DNA of 64,000 nt from Bdellovibrio sp. ArHS (lineage in GTDB: Bacteria > Bdellovibrionota > Bdellovibrionia > Bdellovibrionales > Bdellovibrionaceae). Shown here one piece after another: positions 35,027 to 44,171 of this stretch (positions are counted from its first letter, which is position 1; the number at the start of each line of letters is the position of its first letter). The stretch covers positions 1 to 64,000 of the forward strand of contig NZ_JTEV01000004.1 of the NCBI RefSeq assembly GCF_000786105.1, in the 5' to 3' direction. The position numbers and the translations under genes are program-made. The notes under the pieces were generated by a model. It was not told the DNA's origin. It was given only the letters and a program-made list of their open reading frames with translations, and made no database searches.

Positions 35027-35198
35027 ATTTGCGTCGCAACAGGAATAGAACTGGGCAGGCGCCGGCTTGGCAACATCGTTTCGCGATGTCTTGGAAAGAG
35101 CCTTGATTGTTATCCAGTGTTTTAATCAGGATCATGGCCTCTTTTGAGAGCTGGGAACTTTGACATTCGCTTCCGGAAAACAAACGAACCACTCGCAT
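35025..35198 (-). CDS. 57-residue Cys-rich small protein next to nos island
   Basis: Starts at ATG 35198 after GGCGGAGGTGCACC, a strong ribosome site. Visible segments: MRVVRLFSGSECQSS, then SKEAMILIKTLDNNQGSF and QDIAKRCCQAGACPV, ending LLRRK. Four Cys (one early, then Cys-Cys-x3-Cys) suggest a metal or redox site. No signal peptide. Family not recognised. Convergent with the cytochrome-fasciclin unit and upstream of nothing on its strand. Too short for usual gene callers, but the start context is good. Confidence 0.6.
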   Translation of the reverse strand: MRVVRLFSGSECQSSQLSKEAMILIKTLDNNQGSFQDIAKRCCQAGACPVLFLLRRK

Positions 35199-35287
35199 GG
35201 TGCACCTCCGCCTTATTCAGGATACGGGAAGGCTTGTATAAGAATCCAGTTGTTGAGAATAAATCCCGCTAGGTGAAAATTCGTTGA

Positions 35288-35310
35288 GAAATCCTCCGAA
35301 GGAGGATTTC
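35288..35310 (-). terminator. Hairpin downstream of histidine kinase gene
   Basis: Perfect 10-bp arms GAAATCCTCC/GGAGGATTTC with a 3-nt loop, 30 nt after the histidine kinase stop. T-run is weak. Confidence 0.6.
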
Positions 35311-35339
35311 CGCCATTTTGCTGATCTTGATTTGCTTCC

Positions 35340-36845
35340 CTAATATGAAAGAGGAAGTTCAATTTTTAAAGAGGCACCTGCCTTCTGATTTATCGCCCGC
35401 TGATTGGAGATGTGAATGCTGCCGTTGTGAAGTTCAGCTATAGTTCGCATAATTACGGCGCCCAGGCCTAAAGAGATATGGCCTCCTTTGGTGATTTTCC
35501 TTCCTTGAAATTCCTTGCGAACGCCAAAGTTTTTTAAAGACTCGTCGTCGAAGCCGGGGCCGTCGTCATTGATATGGATTTGAAGTTTGTCTTTTTCTTT
35601 CTTTAGTTCGACATGGACTCTTGTTTCCGCATAACGAGAAGCGTTGTCCAATCCATTTCGTAATAGGCGTAAAATCAAGTGAGGGTCACCAAGTACAATG
35701 CCTTCGATGTCTTGCAGTTGGGTGTCGAGTGTCCAGGTCAGGCTGTTCCCCGAAGCATTTTGTCGCGTTTTAATTTCTTGAAGCAGAAGCTCTTGCAAAT
35801 CAATGTGCGCAGTGGTGGCTTTATAATGGGGCTCATCGAGAGCGGCGATTGTCATCAGTTTTTCCAGAAGATCTTTCAAATAGTCCACCTCACTATTTAA
35901 GACACTAAACAGATGGTGTTTTTCCTCGGAACCTAATTTTTCGTGATGAAGTTCCAAAGTTTCAAAATTCGTTTTCAAGCTGGTTAAAGGAGTGCGTAAG
36001 TCATGTCCTAGTTCCTGTAGCAGTTCCTTTCTTTTTTTTTCGGTGGTATGGATGCGGCCCACCAGCATTTCAATTTCTTCAGCCATCCGATTGAAGTCCA
36101 CCATCAGTCCCGCAAATTCATCAAAGCGCCGGATTTCAAAGCGGGCTTTCAGGTCGCCTTGCTCCAGACGATGAAGAACCGAGCGGGCTTCGTTTGATTT
36201 TCTATGAAGATAGAAAAATAGTACAACCAATGCGATTACCAGCCCGATCAGGATCATCGCCGAAGTCAGAACAGCCTGCGCGATCAATAGAGGTGCGAAG
36301 GGCAGGGATTTATTCTCGCGAACCACTAAAAAGAGCGGAAGATCGGTGGCAAGCTTAATCACAGAGACAGACGGTCGAAGACGGAAGAAGTCCTCCTGAT
36401 TGAGAATTTTCTTTTCGTCATTGGGACGAGGCAAGGACGACCAAGACAGGTTCCATTTCGACGGCCCTTTCTGTGCAAGAATTTCACCCGTTTCAGAGAC
36501 CAACCACATCTCAGGACCCGGCGGTGGTCCCGGCGGCCTCGGCGGTCTTGGTGGACGAAAGCCATTCGGTGGTGGTGGCATATGAGGGCCTGGCGGACCA
36601 AACGGTGGAGGAGGACCGAAACCCTGATCTTCCTGCAGAATCTTTTTTGCATGACGAAGATCTTCCCAGGACATTTTTTGAATTTTACGGGAAAGGGACG
36701 AAGCATAAAAAGTTAAAAATTCCTCCCGGAATCGAGACGCTTGAGTAGAAGCAAAACGATTTAAAAACAGCAGCGAGGTGACGCTTAAAACGAGGGCCAA
36801 CAAGATACCGAACAGAGACATTTTTATCAGAGCTTTGCGATTCAT
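35340..36845 (-). CDS. Orphan sensor histidine kinase with Pro/Gly-rich periplasmic sensor
   Basis: 501 residues. TM1 (about 9-29), a periplasmic segment (about 30-185) containing a Pro/Gly/Arg-rich stretch at about residues 77-110, TM2 (about 186-212), HAMP, HisKA with phospho-His in ELGHDLRTPLTSL, N-box NGLDNASRYAE and G-box DDGPGFDD. The kinase core is intact. No response regulator is adjacent, so the partner is elsewhere. The proline-rich block has His and Met near it (GPHMPPPPNGF), possibly a metal-sensing feature. The nos island lies 0.4 kb away on the other side, but nothing proves a link. Confidence 0.9.
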   Translation of the reverse strand: MNRKALIKMSLFGILLALVLSVTSLLFLNRFASTQASRFREEFLTFYASSLSRKIQKMSWEDLRHAKKILQEDQGFGPPPPFGPPGPHMPPPPNGFRPPRPPRPPGPPPGPEMWLVSETGEILAQKGPSKWNLSWSSLPRPNDEKKILNQEDFFRLRPSVSVIKLATDLPLFLVVRENKSLPFAPLLIAQAVLTSAMILIGLVIALVVLFFYLHRKSNEARSVLHRLEQGDLKARFEIRRFDEFAGLMVDFNRMAEEIEMLVGRIHTTEKKRKELLQELGHDLRTPLTSLKTNFETLELHHEKLGSEEKHHLFSVLNSEVDYLKDLLEKLMTIAALDEPHYKATTAHIDLQELLLQEIKTRQNASGNSLTWTLDTQLQDIEGIVLGDPHLILRLLRNGLDNASRYAETRVHVELKKEKDKLQIHINDDGPGFDDESLKNFGVRKEFQGRKITKGGHISLGLGAVIMRTIAELHNGSIHISNQRAINQKAGASLKIELPLSY

Positions 36846-37013
36846 GAATTCATTGAATAACAGAAGTATTGAAGCTTTATGGAAATCTCAGAGTGGCGCA
36901 GATCTGTCTCACAATAAGTCGCTTGGGGTGGGGCGTCGCGGGAGATAAAGGGGGGGCGTCGGCGGAACGGAGGAGACAGCTCTGCCATCTCCTCTGAATT
37001 GGCGCCTTGATTA

Positions 37014-37406
37014 TTAAGCCGCACGCTTTTCAGCGCGTTTTTTCCAAACAGGTTGCATTTTCTTATAGAACTTCACATTGTTTTCGTAAGACTTCGAGTA
37101 CTCTTTTGTGTACTTATTGAATTTCTTGTCAAGCCATGCGTAATAACAAGTGTACATGTAATTGGTGAAGAACTTTGTCATCCATTGGTGCGGGCCGTTT
37201 ACAGGGAATTGATATTTTGCGAAAAAGTAAGGAATTTCCTGATTGAAAGAGCGCCACCATTCCATAGCCTCTTTCTTGTGTACGAAGTTACCCACGAATA
37301 AGGGTTTGCCTTCGAAAGTGAAACCAACTTCGTAGCCGTGACCCGCAGGTTTATAATAAGATTTAAACTGATATCCGTAGTACTCGTAGTGCTTTGTTTT
37401 GTTCAT
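37014..37406 (-). CDS. Aromatic-rich basic protein, hypothetical (130 aa)
   Basis: GAGGAGGACG precedes the ATG. The protein is very rich in Tyr, Phe, Trp and Lys (KHYEYYGYQFKSYYKPAG, KFFTNYMYTCYYAWLDKKF), with no signal peptide or membrane segment. The first half (YGYQFKSYYKPAGHGYEVGFTFEGK to VHKKEAMEWWRSF) looks like a small beta domain; the rest is helical and basic. Possibly nucleic-acid-binding, but I do not recognise the family. Divergent from the SDR gene across 315 nt. Confidence 0.7.
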   Translation of the reverse strand: MNKTKHYEYYGYQFKSYYKPAGHGYEVGFTFEGKPLFVGNFVHKKEAMEWWRSFNQEIPYFFAKYQFPVNGPHQWMTKFFTNYMYTCYYAWLDKKFNKYTKEYSKSYENNVKFYKKMQPVWKKRAEKRAA

Positions 37407-37721
37407 AAAAAAACGTCCTCCTCATTGGATGGTTACGTTTCGGATTTTTAAAGAACGAGTTAACGGGACTCTTCTGATATTTCAGAGAATAAGAAATGGA
37501 GGAGTGTTTTCCACCCTAGGGGACTCTGGACCTTTGTTCCTTTGTGAAAGCTGTGGCGAGGTGGAAATTCGCAGCAACAGGGTTTTGTGTGTCTCTGGGA
37601 GACGCTCTCCTTGCGTCCCTCGGTCAGGTTTATAATTTTCCACAAGGCCCGGTCGCAGTCGAGCGAAGGTGGACAGTTGAAGACGGGTCATGATACCAAA
37701 GAAACAGCAAGGGAGTTTTTC
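37407..37721. other. Divergent region upstream of SDR gene
   Basis: 315 nt between the aromatic-rich gene and the SDR start. Plus-strand frames cross it, but their composition is not coding-like. No hairpin or repeat stood out. Confidence 0.5.
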
Positions 37722-38573
37722 TTGAAACAGATTTTGGTAACAGGAGCGTCGACGGGCATTGGGTTTGATCTTACCAAGAGGCTTTGTGAAAAAGGTCATC
37801 GGGTATGGGCCGGTGTCCGACGTCCCGAAGTTCTGCAATCCTTGCAGTCCCGATATCCTGAACTCTTGACCGTGTTGAAATTAGATGTCGTGAACGAACA
37901 AGATATTCAGAACGCTTTTACAACAGTCACCGAAACGTGGGATCGTCACCGAGAATTTATTTTAGTGAATAATGCGGGCGTGGCCATCGGGGGGCCGATC
38001 GAGGCATTGCCTTTAAAGGAGTGGCGCGATCTCTTTGCCGTGAATGTTTTTGCGCCTGTTCGTCTGACGCAGATTTTTTTGCCTCTTTTAAGGGAAACCC
38101 GCGGCAGGGTTGTTAACGTTGGCTCTATCAGCGGGCAAATTTCCACACCTTTTTTGTCGCCTTATTGTTCTTCCAAGTTTGCGTTGCGGTCCTTTAACGA
38201 TTCGTTACGCCGGGAAATGATGCCGTTCGCGGTGAAGGTCATTTTGATCGAAGCGGGCCCGGTCCGCACCGAGATCTGGTCCAAATCCATTTCCCATAGC
38301 GAGGACCGGCAACGCGAAATGAGTGAAGAGATGCGAAAAGTCTACGGTCCTCAGTTGGAAGCTCTCAAAGAGGGTGTGAGTGAAACGGTGAAGACGGCGA
38401 TTCCGGTTGAAACCGTGACGGAGGTTATGCTTCAGTCAATAGAATCACCTCGTCCTGACCGCTATTATTTGTTAGGCAAGAACGTGAAGCTTTTCGCGGC
38501 GATGGGACGCTTTTTACCTGCGGCTTTAATCGATAGGTTGATGGGGCGCGGATTTAGGATGAGACGTATCTAA
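37722..38573 (+). CDS. SDR-family oxidoreductase
   Basis: 283 residues from a TTG start placed after AAGGGAG; the frame runs further upstream but the Rossmann start MKQILVTGASTGIGFDL fixes the N-terminus. Cofactor motif TGASTGIG, catalytic Ser (VGSISGQI) and Tyr-x3-Lys (YCSSKFAL), with NNAGVAIGG. Classical SDR similar to retinol/estradiol-dehydrogenase-like members (C-terminal LLGKNVKLFAAMGRFLP). Substrate cannot be named. Strong terminator follows. Confidence 0.9.
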   Translation: MKQILVTGASTGIGFDLTKRLCEKGHRVWAGVRRPEVLQSLQSRYPELLTVLKLDVVNEQDIQNAFTTVTETWDRHREFILVNNAGVAIGGPIEALPLKEWRDLFAVNVFAPVRLTQIFLPLLRETRGRVVNVGSISGQISTPFLSPYCSSKFALRSFNDSLRREMMPFAVKVILIEAGPVRTEIWSKSISHSEDRQREMSEEMRKVYGPQLEALKEGVSETVKTAIPVETVTEVMLQSIESPRPDRYYLLGKNVKLFAAMGRFLPAALIDRLMGRGFRMRRI

Positions 38574-38596
38574 ATTAAAATGTGATTCAAGAAAAA

Positions 38597-38626
38597 CAGA
38601 AAAGCCGGGAAGACCCGGCTTTTCTG
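38597..38626. terminator. Bidirectional terminator between SDR and Thr-rich gene
   Basis: Perfect 13-bp stem CAGAAAAGCCGGG/CCCGGCTTTTCTG with a 4-nt loop between convergent genes. Confidence 0.9.
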
Positions 38627-38645
38627 TTTCATATCGTGTGAGGAA

Positions 38646-41480
38646 TTACTTTGTCAGCGGATTGATTTCGTTGACAAGAGTCGCATCCCAGGAAGGCGTC
38701 AAAGAATAGTTTTTAATTCTAGTTCCAGAAACGTTGTAAGAGGCGCTAACACCCTTACCCGCAGTTCCGGCGACGGCCGCCGAAAGGACTGCCTGGAATG
38801 TGAAAGGACTTGCCGTTAATGACTTACCAAAGTCAGCGTAAGCGGTGGTGAAGGCACGGCGATCGCCACGTTCTAACGCCGCCTTCATGTCGCGCAGATT
38901 GACAATAGCCTCGCCCGTCGCAGCTAAGGTCGCTTCCTGAGCCTGGCCAATACAGACATCGATATTGTAGTCATAGATCGTTCCACACATACCGATTGGA
39001 TCTGTCGAAGACCAGTTGTTTTTACGGTCAAAGCCATTACCTCGGACATAACCATTTAAGAAGACTTGCGCATCACGCTCAAGCTTGCGCGAAGCTGAGC
39101 GATCGGTTGCCAATGCCATTAAGAAATCCGTGGCCGACTTATCAAAAGTCAGTTGGAAAGACAGGGCGCCATAGCCCAGGTTGTTCATTTTTGGAACTTC
39201 TACGTAAAGTTCCTTATGCATTCCCGTCAATGCCACAAGTTGGTTCACCACGCGCTGAAGTTCAGAACCTTTGGTGTGAGTGTCAGTATAAGACACGATG
39301 AACTGCCCCATGTAACCCGAGTCCTGAAGCTCGTTTGTATTCACGTCACGAACATTGTAACGGCCCGCAGAAAACGCGACTGTTGAATTTTCAATCCAGT
39401 TGAACATCCGGCTGTCGCGAGCCTTCAGGTAAACTGAATAGTTGGCGTCACCAAGGGTGTTGTCCGGGAAGTACTGCGTAAGTTGGGTTTGATTAATACG
39501 ACCTTTTCCCCAGCTTGTCGTGATGTAGGGAACGCCCATGCTGATCGTGCGCAAGGCGCCGTGGGCAATGTTATCCTGTTTCGTCACGGCCAGAACCGCA
39601 GTTTCGCCCGATGCATTTACCAGTTTTTGCGCATCCAAAGCGATACCTTTGAAAACAAAGTTTTCCAAGGCTTTGGCGCCCTGAGGATCGGCGGCATTGA
39701 AGACCCAACTGAATTGCGAGTCCGTCGATTTAAATTGATTTGCCGAATAAGCAATCGTCAACGTCGTACCGATGGAGGCTCCAAAGTTATTCATTTTAAC
39801 GGCGGTGCGATTCACATAATAAATGGAATCATTCACTTTTTGGATGTCTGTTTTCCATTGTCCGATCGCGATGTAATTGACACCGACATTCAAGGCCACA
39901 TAGGCCGCGCCGGCAGAGAACATCACGCCACCCACTTGAGCGAAGCTGATCGTGTCGCCGACTTTCAATTTTTTCAGATCTGACAATGACGAGGGAACAG
40001 CAGGCACGGTGACGTTTTCAGCCTCGTAGCCGGTTTTCACGATCGTGCGATAAGTTTTTTCCGTTCCAGCAATAGGGGCCATTCCTAAAGTTAAAGCGGT
40101 GCCGGGTTTCCAGGCTGAATATTGAGCGACCACGGCGCCACCTATCGCGCCGGTCACAGCCATTTTCTTTTCAACTAAGAAACCTTTGGTCGCCGAGGCC
40201 GGCTCGATAAATTTCCGGCTGGTTCCCTGGGAAACCGTTGGGACCACAAACTGGGAATCAAGACTCGTGATTTTAGTCGGCGTCTGAATGTCCAAAGAAA
40301 GAATCGGCGAGAAGCTGAACTTCCAGGTGTTCTTTTTATTACGGACAACTTCTTGTGTGGTTTCTGTTCTTTCTTCTTCGTGAGTTTCTGTGCGCTCTTC
40401 TTGACGAACTCCCGTGCGTTCTTCGTCATGAGTTTCGGTGACTGTCTCTTCGCGAGTGCCAGTACGCTCTTCCATATGCGTTTCAGAATGTGTTTCCGTC
40501 ACCAAGTCGTCACGGTAAGTGACGCGTTCACCGGCTTCTGTAACATCGGTGCGAGTGGCATCCCCGGTCATAAGCATTTGATCGTTTGTATAGACATAGA
40601 CGGTATCGGTATCGTCAACCAAACCGTTGCTATTGGTATCTTGCCAGAATGCGACACTCGTTTTTGTTCTATCCTCGACAGCATTATAAGTGGTCGTTGT
40701 GATCGTGCGTCCGCGATGAAGAACTCCAGATCCATCCACGTAGTCGGCGGGATTAGAAATAACTGTCGTCGTATTGGCGTTGCGAACCCCCGTGGTCGTC
40801 CAGCCAGAGATATCGATAACACCATTGTCCCAAGGAGCCTTCGTCCCTGACGAAGCTAACGCCGCTTTTACATCTTCAGCACTGGTGGGGGCACCATGGA
40901 TCACCCAATAGTTGGCGTAGTCGCCGCCAAAGATTTTTTGAGATTCACTAGGGGTGAGCTGGGCACTATTCGCCAGGATGCTGTTCGTTACATCAGCCAC
41001 CGTTGAGACACTTGAAGAAGCCCATCCAGAAGTGAGGGCGTACGATGCTGTTGAGTTGGTAACTGAATAGGGGGTGACGACCTCTGTTCGTACGACGGAA
41101 GTTGTCGTCCAAGTCGTTGTTACCGGAACTGTGTAGGTATAAGGAACCGTGACCGTCGTTGTTGTCGTTACGGGGACGGTGTAGGTGTAAGGGACATCTA
41201 CGATGGTTGTCGTGGTGACCGGAACCTTAACTGTGTTGGTGTGAAAAACCACGGACTCGGTGATTTTAGGCGAAACACCGTTGGGATTGACGTAGACAAA
41301 ACCCAAGCCGTTAAAGATCGGAGAGTTTTGCATGAATGCGCTCATGTCTGTGCTGAAGTTGGTTCTGTAAGTCGGTTTGTAAAGTTTCGCCGCCTCTTCT
41401 AAAGTGAGTGGTGGCGTGTTTTCTTGTGCATGAGAAATAGATGCAGTCACTAGAAGTGACAGCAAGACCTGCAATTTCAT
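38646..41480 (-). CDS. Large Thr-rich repeat exoprotein (944 aa)
   Basis: Signal peptide (1-18) then an extracellular or surface protein of unknown family. Residues about 88-135 hold three units of VPVTTTTxVxVPYTYT; residues about 345-390 hold an E-E-R-T-G-x-R-x-E-x-x-x-E-T-H repeat (THMEERTGTREE, THDEERTGVRQE). A calcium-like DTNSNGLVDDTDTVYVY segment (EF-hand/thrombospondin-3 style) lies near residue 285. The second half is beta-rich and looks like a porin/outer-membrane domain (WKFSFSPILSLDIQ, GAIGGAVVAQYSAW). No catalytic motif seen. Could be an adhesin or autotransporter-like surface protein. Confidence 0.75.
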   Translation of the reverse strand: MKLQVLLSLLVTASISHAQENTPPLTLEEAAKLYKPTYRTNFSTDMSAFMQNSPIFNGLGFVYVNPNGVSPKITESVVFHTNTVKVPVTTTTIVDVPYTYTVPVTTTTTVTVPYTYTVPVTTTWTTTSVVRTEVVTPYSVTNSTASYALTSGWASSSVSTVADVTNSILANSAQLTPSESQKIFGGDYANYWVIHGAPTSAEDVKAALASSGTKAPWDNGVIDISGWTTTGVRNANTTTVISNPADYVDGSGVLHRGRTITTTTYNAVEDRTKTSVAFWQDTNSNGLVDDTDTVYVYTNDQMLMTGDATRTDVTEAGERVTYRDDLVTETHSETHMEERTGTREETVTETHDEERTGVRQEERTETHEEERTETTQEVVRNKKNTWKFSFSPILSLDIQTPTKITSLDSQFVVPTVSQGTSRKFIEPASATKGFLVEKKMAVTGAIGGAVVAQYSAWKPGTALTLGMAPIAGTEKTYRTIVKTGYEAENVTVPAVPSSLSDLKKLKVGDTISFAQVGGVMFSAGAAYVALNVGVNYIAIGQWKTDIQKVNDSIYYVNRTAVKMNNFGASIGTTLTIAYSANQFKSTDSQFSWVFNAADPQGAKALENFVFKGIALDAQKLVNASGETAVLAVTKQDNIAHGALRTISMGVPYITTSWGKGRINQTQLTQYFPDNTLGDANYSVYLKARDSRMFNWIENSTVAFSAGRYNVRDVNTNELQDSGYMGQFIVSYTDTHTKGSELQRVVNQLVALTGMHKELYVEVPKMNNLGYGALSFQLTFDKSATDFLMALATDRSASRKLERDAQVFLNGYVRGNGFDRKNNWSSTDPIGMCGTIYDYNIDVCIGQAQEATLAATGEAIVNLRDMKAALERGDRRAFTTAYADFGKSLTASPFTFQAVLSAAVAGTAGKGVSASYNVSGTRIKNYSLTPSWDATLVNEINPLTK

Positions 41481-41663
41481 TTGTACCTCGATGTATTTTG
41501 ACCAGAACGATATAAAGCGTTCGTCGGGAAAACGGGAGCTAAGTTTCGTCTGGGAAGGGCTTCTGGAAAAAAATTCTCAAGACCTCTGCGGAGGCATTGA
41601 AAACTGTGCTGTGTTTACATCTAAGCGATGGAAATATTTCATGAGTCCGGGCAAAGACGCAGT

Positions 41664-43562
41664 TTAAAATAGAGCCTGCAAAACTCGCAGCCGCTGCTCC
41701 GCTACGACGACATCGTTTAACAAAGGGGCGTACTTGGACTGAAGATGTTCGCGGGCGCTTTTGAAGTCTTGGGAGGCCTCATCAATTCTCGGCCAAAGGT
41801 CGCTGTCATTGAGGTCTTCGACCTCGTTCTTCAATGGCATGCCATAGGATTTTGAACTTAAGAGCAGGCCAGGGGTGGAGGTGTTGCGATTCAGTAAAGA
41901 CACTTTTTTATAGGAATCATTTATCACAAAGTCGTCGCCGTTTTTTTCCAGTGACCGATAAATTTGCGACCAGGTATTGACGCGCAATAGAGCATAGTGA
42001 CGGTTTTCCAGAAGATAAAGATTCAGCAGGGTGATGCGGGGCAAGGACTGCAGATTGGCGAAGTGGCGACTTTTCGAAGTTTCATTCCAAGAAGCATAGT
42101 CCTCAAGGGAGCGGAAGGACGTCCCTAATTTTTCATTGAGATTTTTTATAGCGTCGCTGAAGACCCGAAGTTTGGACGGGTAGGAATATCCCGGCCTCTT
42201 CTGTAAAGATTGAATTGCGCCGATCTGCTTGAGGGTTTCGGCCAAAGAAATTGGCGTTGTCGCGAAAACTTCCTGTAACAGCTCATTTTCGGGGAATGCG
42301 AATTTCATCAGGTTCAGGGTTTCGGTAGCGCAGTTGTTGCTCAGGAAGTAGTAACGGCCCTGATGATTCCAATGGGAATAAATGGCGGCAGATAGAAACT
42401 TTTTCCTCTGTTCTTTCGTCAGAGGTATTTCGAAACTTTGTAGATCGCGAAGCTCGTTGGTGTTGTATTCCGTAATGATTGAAGCCATCGGGTAGAAAAA
42501 GGCGACGGAGTCGTATTTTCCCTGCAGTCCCATCGCGTTGTTAATGAATAGTTCATCGACCCGGGCGCGAAAGCTCAGCACTATGCTATTGGCTGTGTTA
42601 TTCCGACAGGATTCTTGCAGGGGCGTGTTCTTCGGGCAGAAAATGAATCGGATCATCGCATGCCCCCAACGGCTCATGACCTCGGGGCCAGGGCCTGCCA
42701 ATAAATAATCGACGGCATAAAGTCGTTCCGGATCAAGAGCCATTGATGTTTTGCTAAAAGACGATGGGTCCGTCACAAAAACAGTATTATTTAACTCGGG
42801 ACAAGTTGTTGAAGGAAAGGGGGCCCAGTCAAAACGGGACTTAAAGAATTCGTAGTGAAAAGGGCGACGGCATTTATATTCAGGATCAAGCAGAAAGTAC
42901 TCAAGGTTCACCGCGAAAGCTTCCTGAGGGCTAGAGTATTCGTAAGGATCGGGGCTGCGAGAAAGCAAAAGCTCGTTCAAGCGGCGGTGATTCAGAGAAC
43001 TTTGTGCCACCCAACCGACGAGATTTAAAAAAGTATGGCTATCAGAGATCGAGAAACGTCTGTTTCTATACAACTCACAGCTTAAGCCCGTCGTTCCGCC
43101 GTCGTTAAGGCAATTCACGATCGCATTGGACTCCAGAGCCGTGAAGTCCCGAGCTTGATCGTAAATATGTGCTGCTTCATGAATCAGGGTCGCTATTAAA
43201 AATTGATCCACATTGCGGTGGTGGAAGGATTTCTTTTGGAAGTCCAGACCCGTGGTCTTAACGACCGTCGCATCGGTGATGGCGCGGCGCTGTCCCCAGA
43301 AAGTGGCGAGGGAAAGAAATGTCTTGCCCACGAAGATGGACTTTCCTTTTTGATAAGCGATGTGATCTGGATCGCTGAAAGAGGGATCGACTTGCACGCG
43401 AGCTTTGGTCAGCGTATTTTGCATCATCGGCGGCAGTTTTTGCAGCGCCTGATGATAAATTTCAGTGACCAGCCCCTCGTTCGGTTTGGCAAGTGCATTT
43501 GCGGAGATGCTGATCATCACAAAAAATGCAAAGGACCTTAAAACGAAGGGCTTGTGTTTCAT
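41664..43562 (-). CDS. Periplasmic two-domain protein: HEAAH metallopeptidase-like + DUF4105/Lnb-like
   Basis: 632 residues from ATG 43562 (1 nt after the preceding stop; the longer frame overlaps that gene). Signal peptide (1-26). N-terminal region has LIATLIHEAAHIYDQARDF, a zinc HExxH motif, followed by NGG and LVGWVAQSSL. The middle part, VDYLLAGPGPEVMSRWGHAMIRF and YFLSNNCATETLNLMKF, matches DUF4105 (PF13387), whose Bacteroides member Lnb is reported as a lipoprotein N-acyltransferase-type enzyme; the conserved His (GHA) and Cys (NNCAT) are present. C-terminal part is helical. Activity not proven. Coupled to a small secreted gene. Confidence 0.78.
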   Translation of the reverse strand: MKHKPFVLRSFAFFVMISISANALAKPNEGLVTEIYHQALQKLPPMMQNTLTKARVQVDPSFSDPDHIAYQKGKSIFVGKTFLSLATFWGQRRAITDATVVKTTGLDFQKKSFHHRNVDQFLIATLIHEAAHIYDQARDFTALESNAIVNCLNDGGTTGLSCELYRNRRFSISDSHTFLNLVGWVAQSSLNHRRLNELLLSRSPDPYEYSSPQEAFAVNLEYFLLDPEYKCRRPFHYEFFKSRFDWAPFPSTTCPELNNTVFVTDPSSFSKTSMALDPERLYAVDYLLAGPGPEVMSRWGHAMIRFIFCPKNTPLQESCRNNTANSIVLSFRARVDELFINNAMGLQGKYDSVAFFYPMASIITEYNTNELRDLQSFEIPLTKEQRKKFLSAAIYSHWNHQGRYYFLSNNCATETLNLMKFAFPENELLQEVFATTPISLAETLKQIGAIQSLQKRPGYSYPSKLRVFSDAIKNLNEKLGTSFRSLEDYASWNETSKSRHFANLQSLPRITLLNLYLLENRHYALLRVNTWSQIYRSLEKNGDDFVINDSYKKVSLLNRNTSTPGLLLSSKSYGMPLKNEVEDLNDSDLWPRIDEASQDFKSAREHLQSKYAPLLNDVVVAEQRLRVLQALF

Positions 43563-43563
43563 C

Positions 43564-43899
43564 TTAAAGACCCTTAGCGATAAGTTTAATGATTTCTTCG
43601 TCTGAAAGAACCACCTGCTGAGTTGTGGCTTCTTGGCGAAGGATCGTGATCGCCTCAACCAGAAGATCGGAAACTTCTCCATTTTGAAGGGCTACGACGG
43701 CGTCGACTTGAGCGGCATCCACGATTTTTTTATAGTGTTTGCTGACGGAAATGGGTTGGCCTTCTGTGATCTGACTGCCAGATCCGTCCGGGGCGCTGGC
43801 GGAAGTAGCGACGTTATTGGAATAAGAGACCTGTTCTGCATAAGCAGCACTTACGGATAGAGTCGTTAAAATAAGGGCGAAACCTGTTTTTATTTTCAT
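43564..43899 (-). CDS. Small secreted partner of the HEAAH/DUF4105 protein (111 aa)
   Basis: AAGGAGAATTTC precedes the ATG at 43899; the earlier Met is unsupported. Signal peptide (1-20), a disordered Ser/Ala/Gly section (SYSNNVATSASAPDGSGS), then a helical C-terminus (VDAVVALQNGEVSDLLVEAI to DEEIIKLIAKGL). One base separates its stop from the large gene, so they are cotranscribed and may be translationally coupled. Family unknown; could be a chaperone, inhibitor or substrate of the partner. Confidence 0.72.
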   Translation of the reverse strand: MKIKTGFALILTTLSVSAAYAEQVSYSNNVATSASAPDGSGSQITEGQPISVSKHYKKIVDAAQVDAVVALQNGEVSDLLVEAITILRQEATTQQVVLSDEEIIKLIAKGL

Positions 43900-44171
43900 G
43901 AAATTCTCCTTGAGGGTTGGGTTTAAGTTCGCGCAGTTTAAATGAAACCCTTTAAGGACAGGGGAAATATTCAAAAAGAGGTGTACGAATTCGCTCTGCT
44001 TAGACTAGAGCGCCTGATGTTTACTTTATAACGGCAAAGATTGTGTAAAAAAGAATGGGGATGGGTAAGTCTTTGGCAAAAAAAATGGGGGAGGTCATCC
44101 CTCCCCCGGACTCACGAAGGGAACCACCAAACCTTCGAAGAGTCGCAAAACACATAGAATTTAAATCACTT

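Noticed and set aside
37399-37635. 78-codon plus-strand ORF
   Set aside because: It begins inside the aromatic-rich gene on the other strand and lacks a ribosome site and coding-like composition.
40345-41240. CRISPR-like or tandem DNA repeats
   Set aside because: The repeats are in-frame protein repeats of the Thr-rich gene without conserved spacers.
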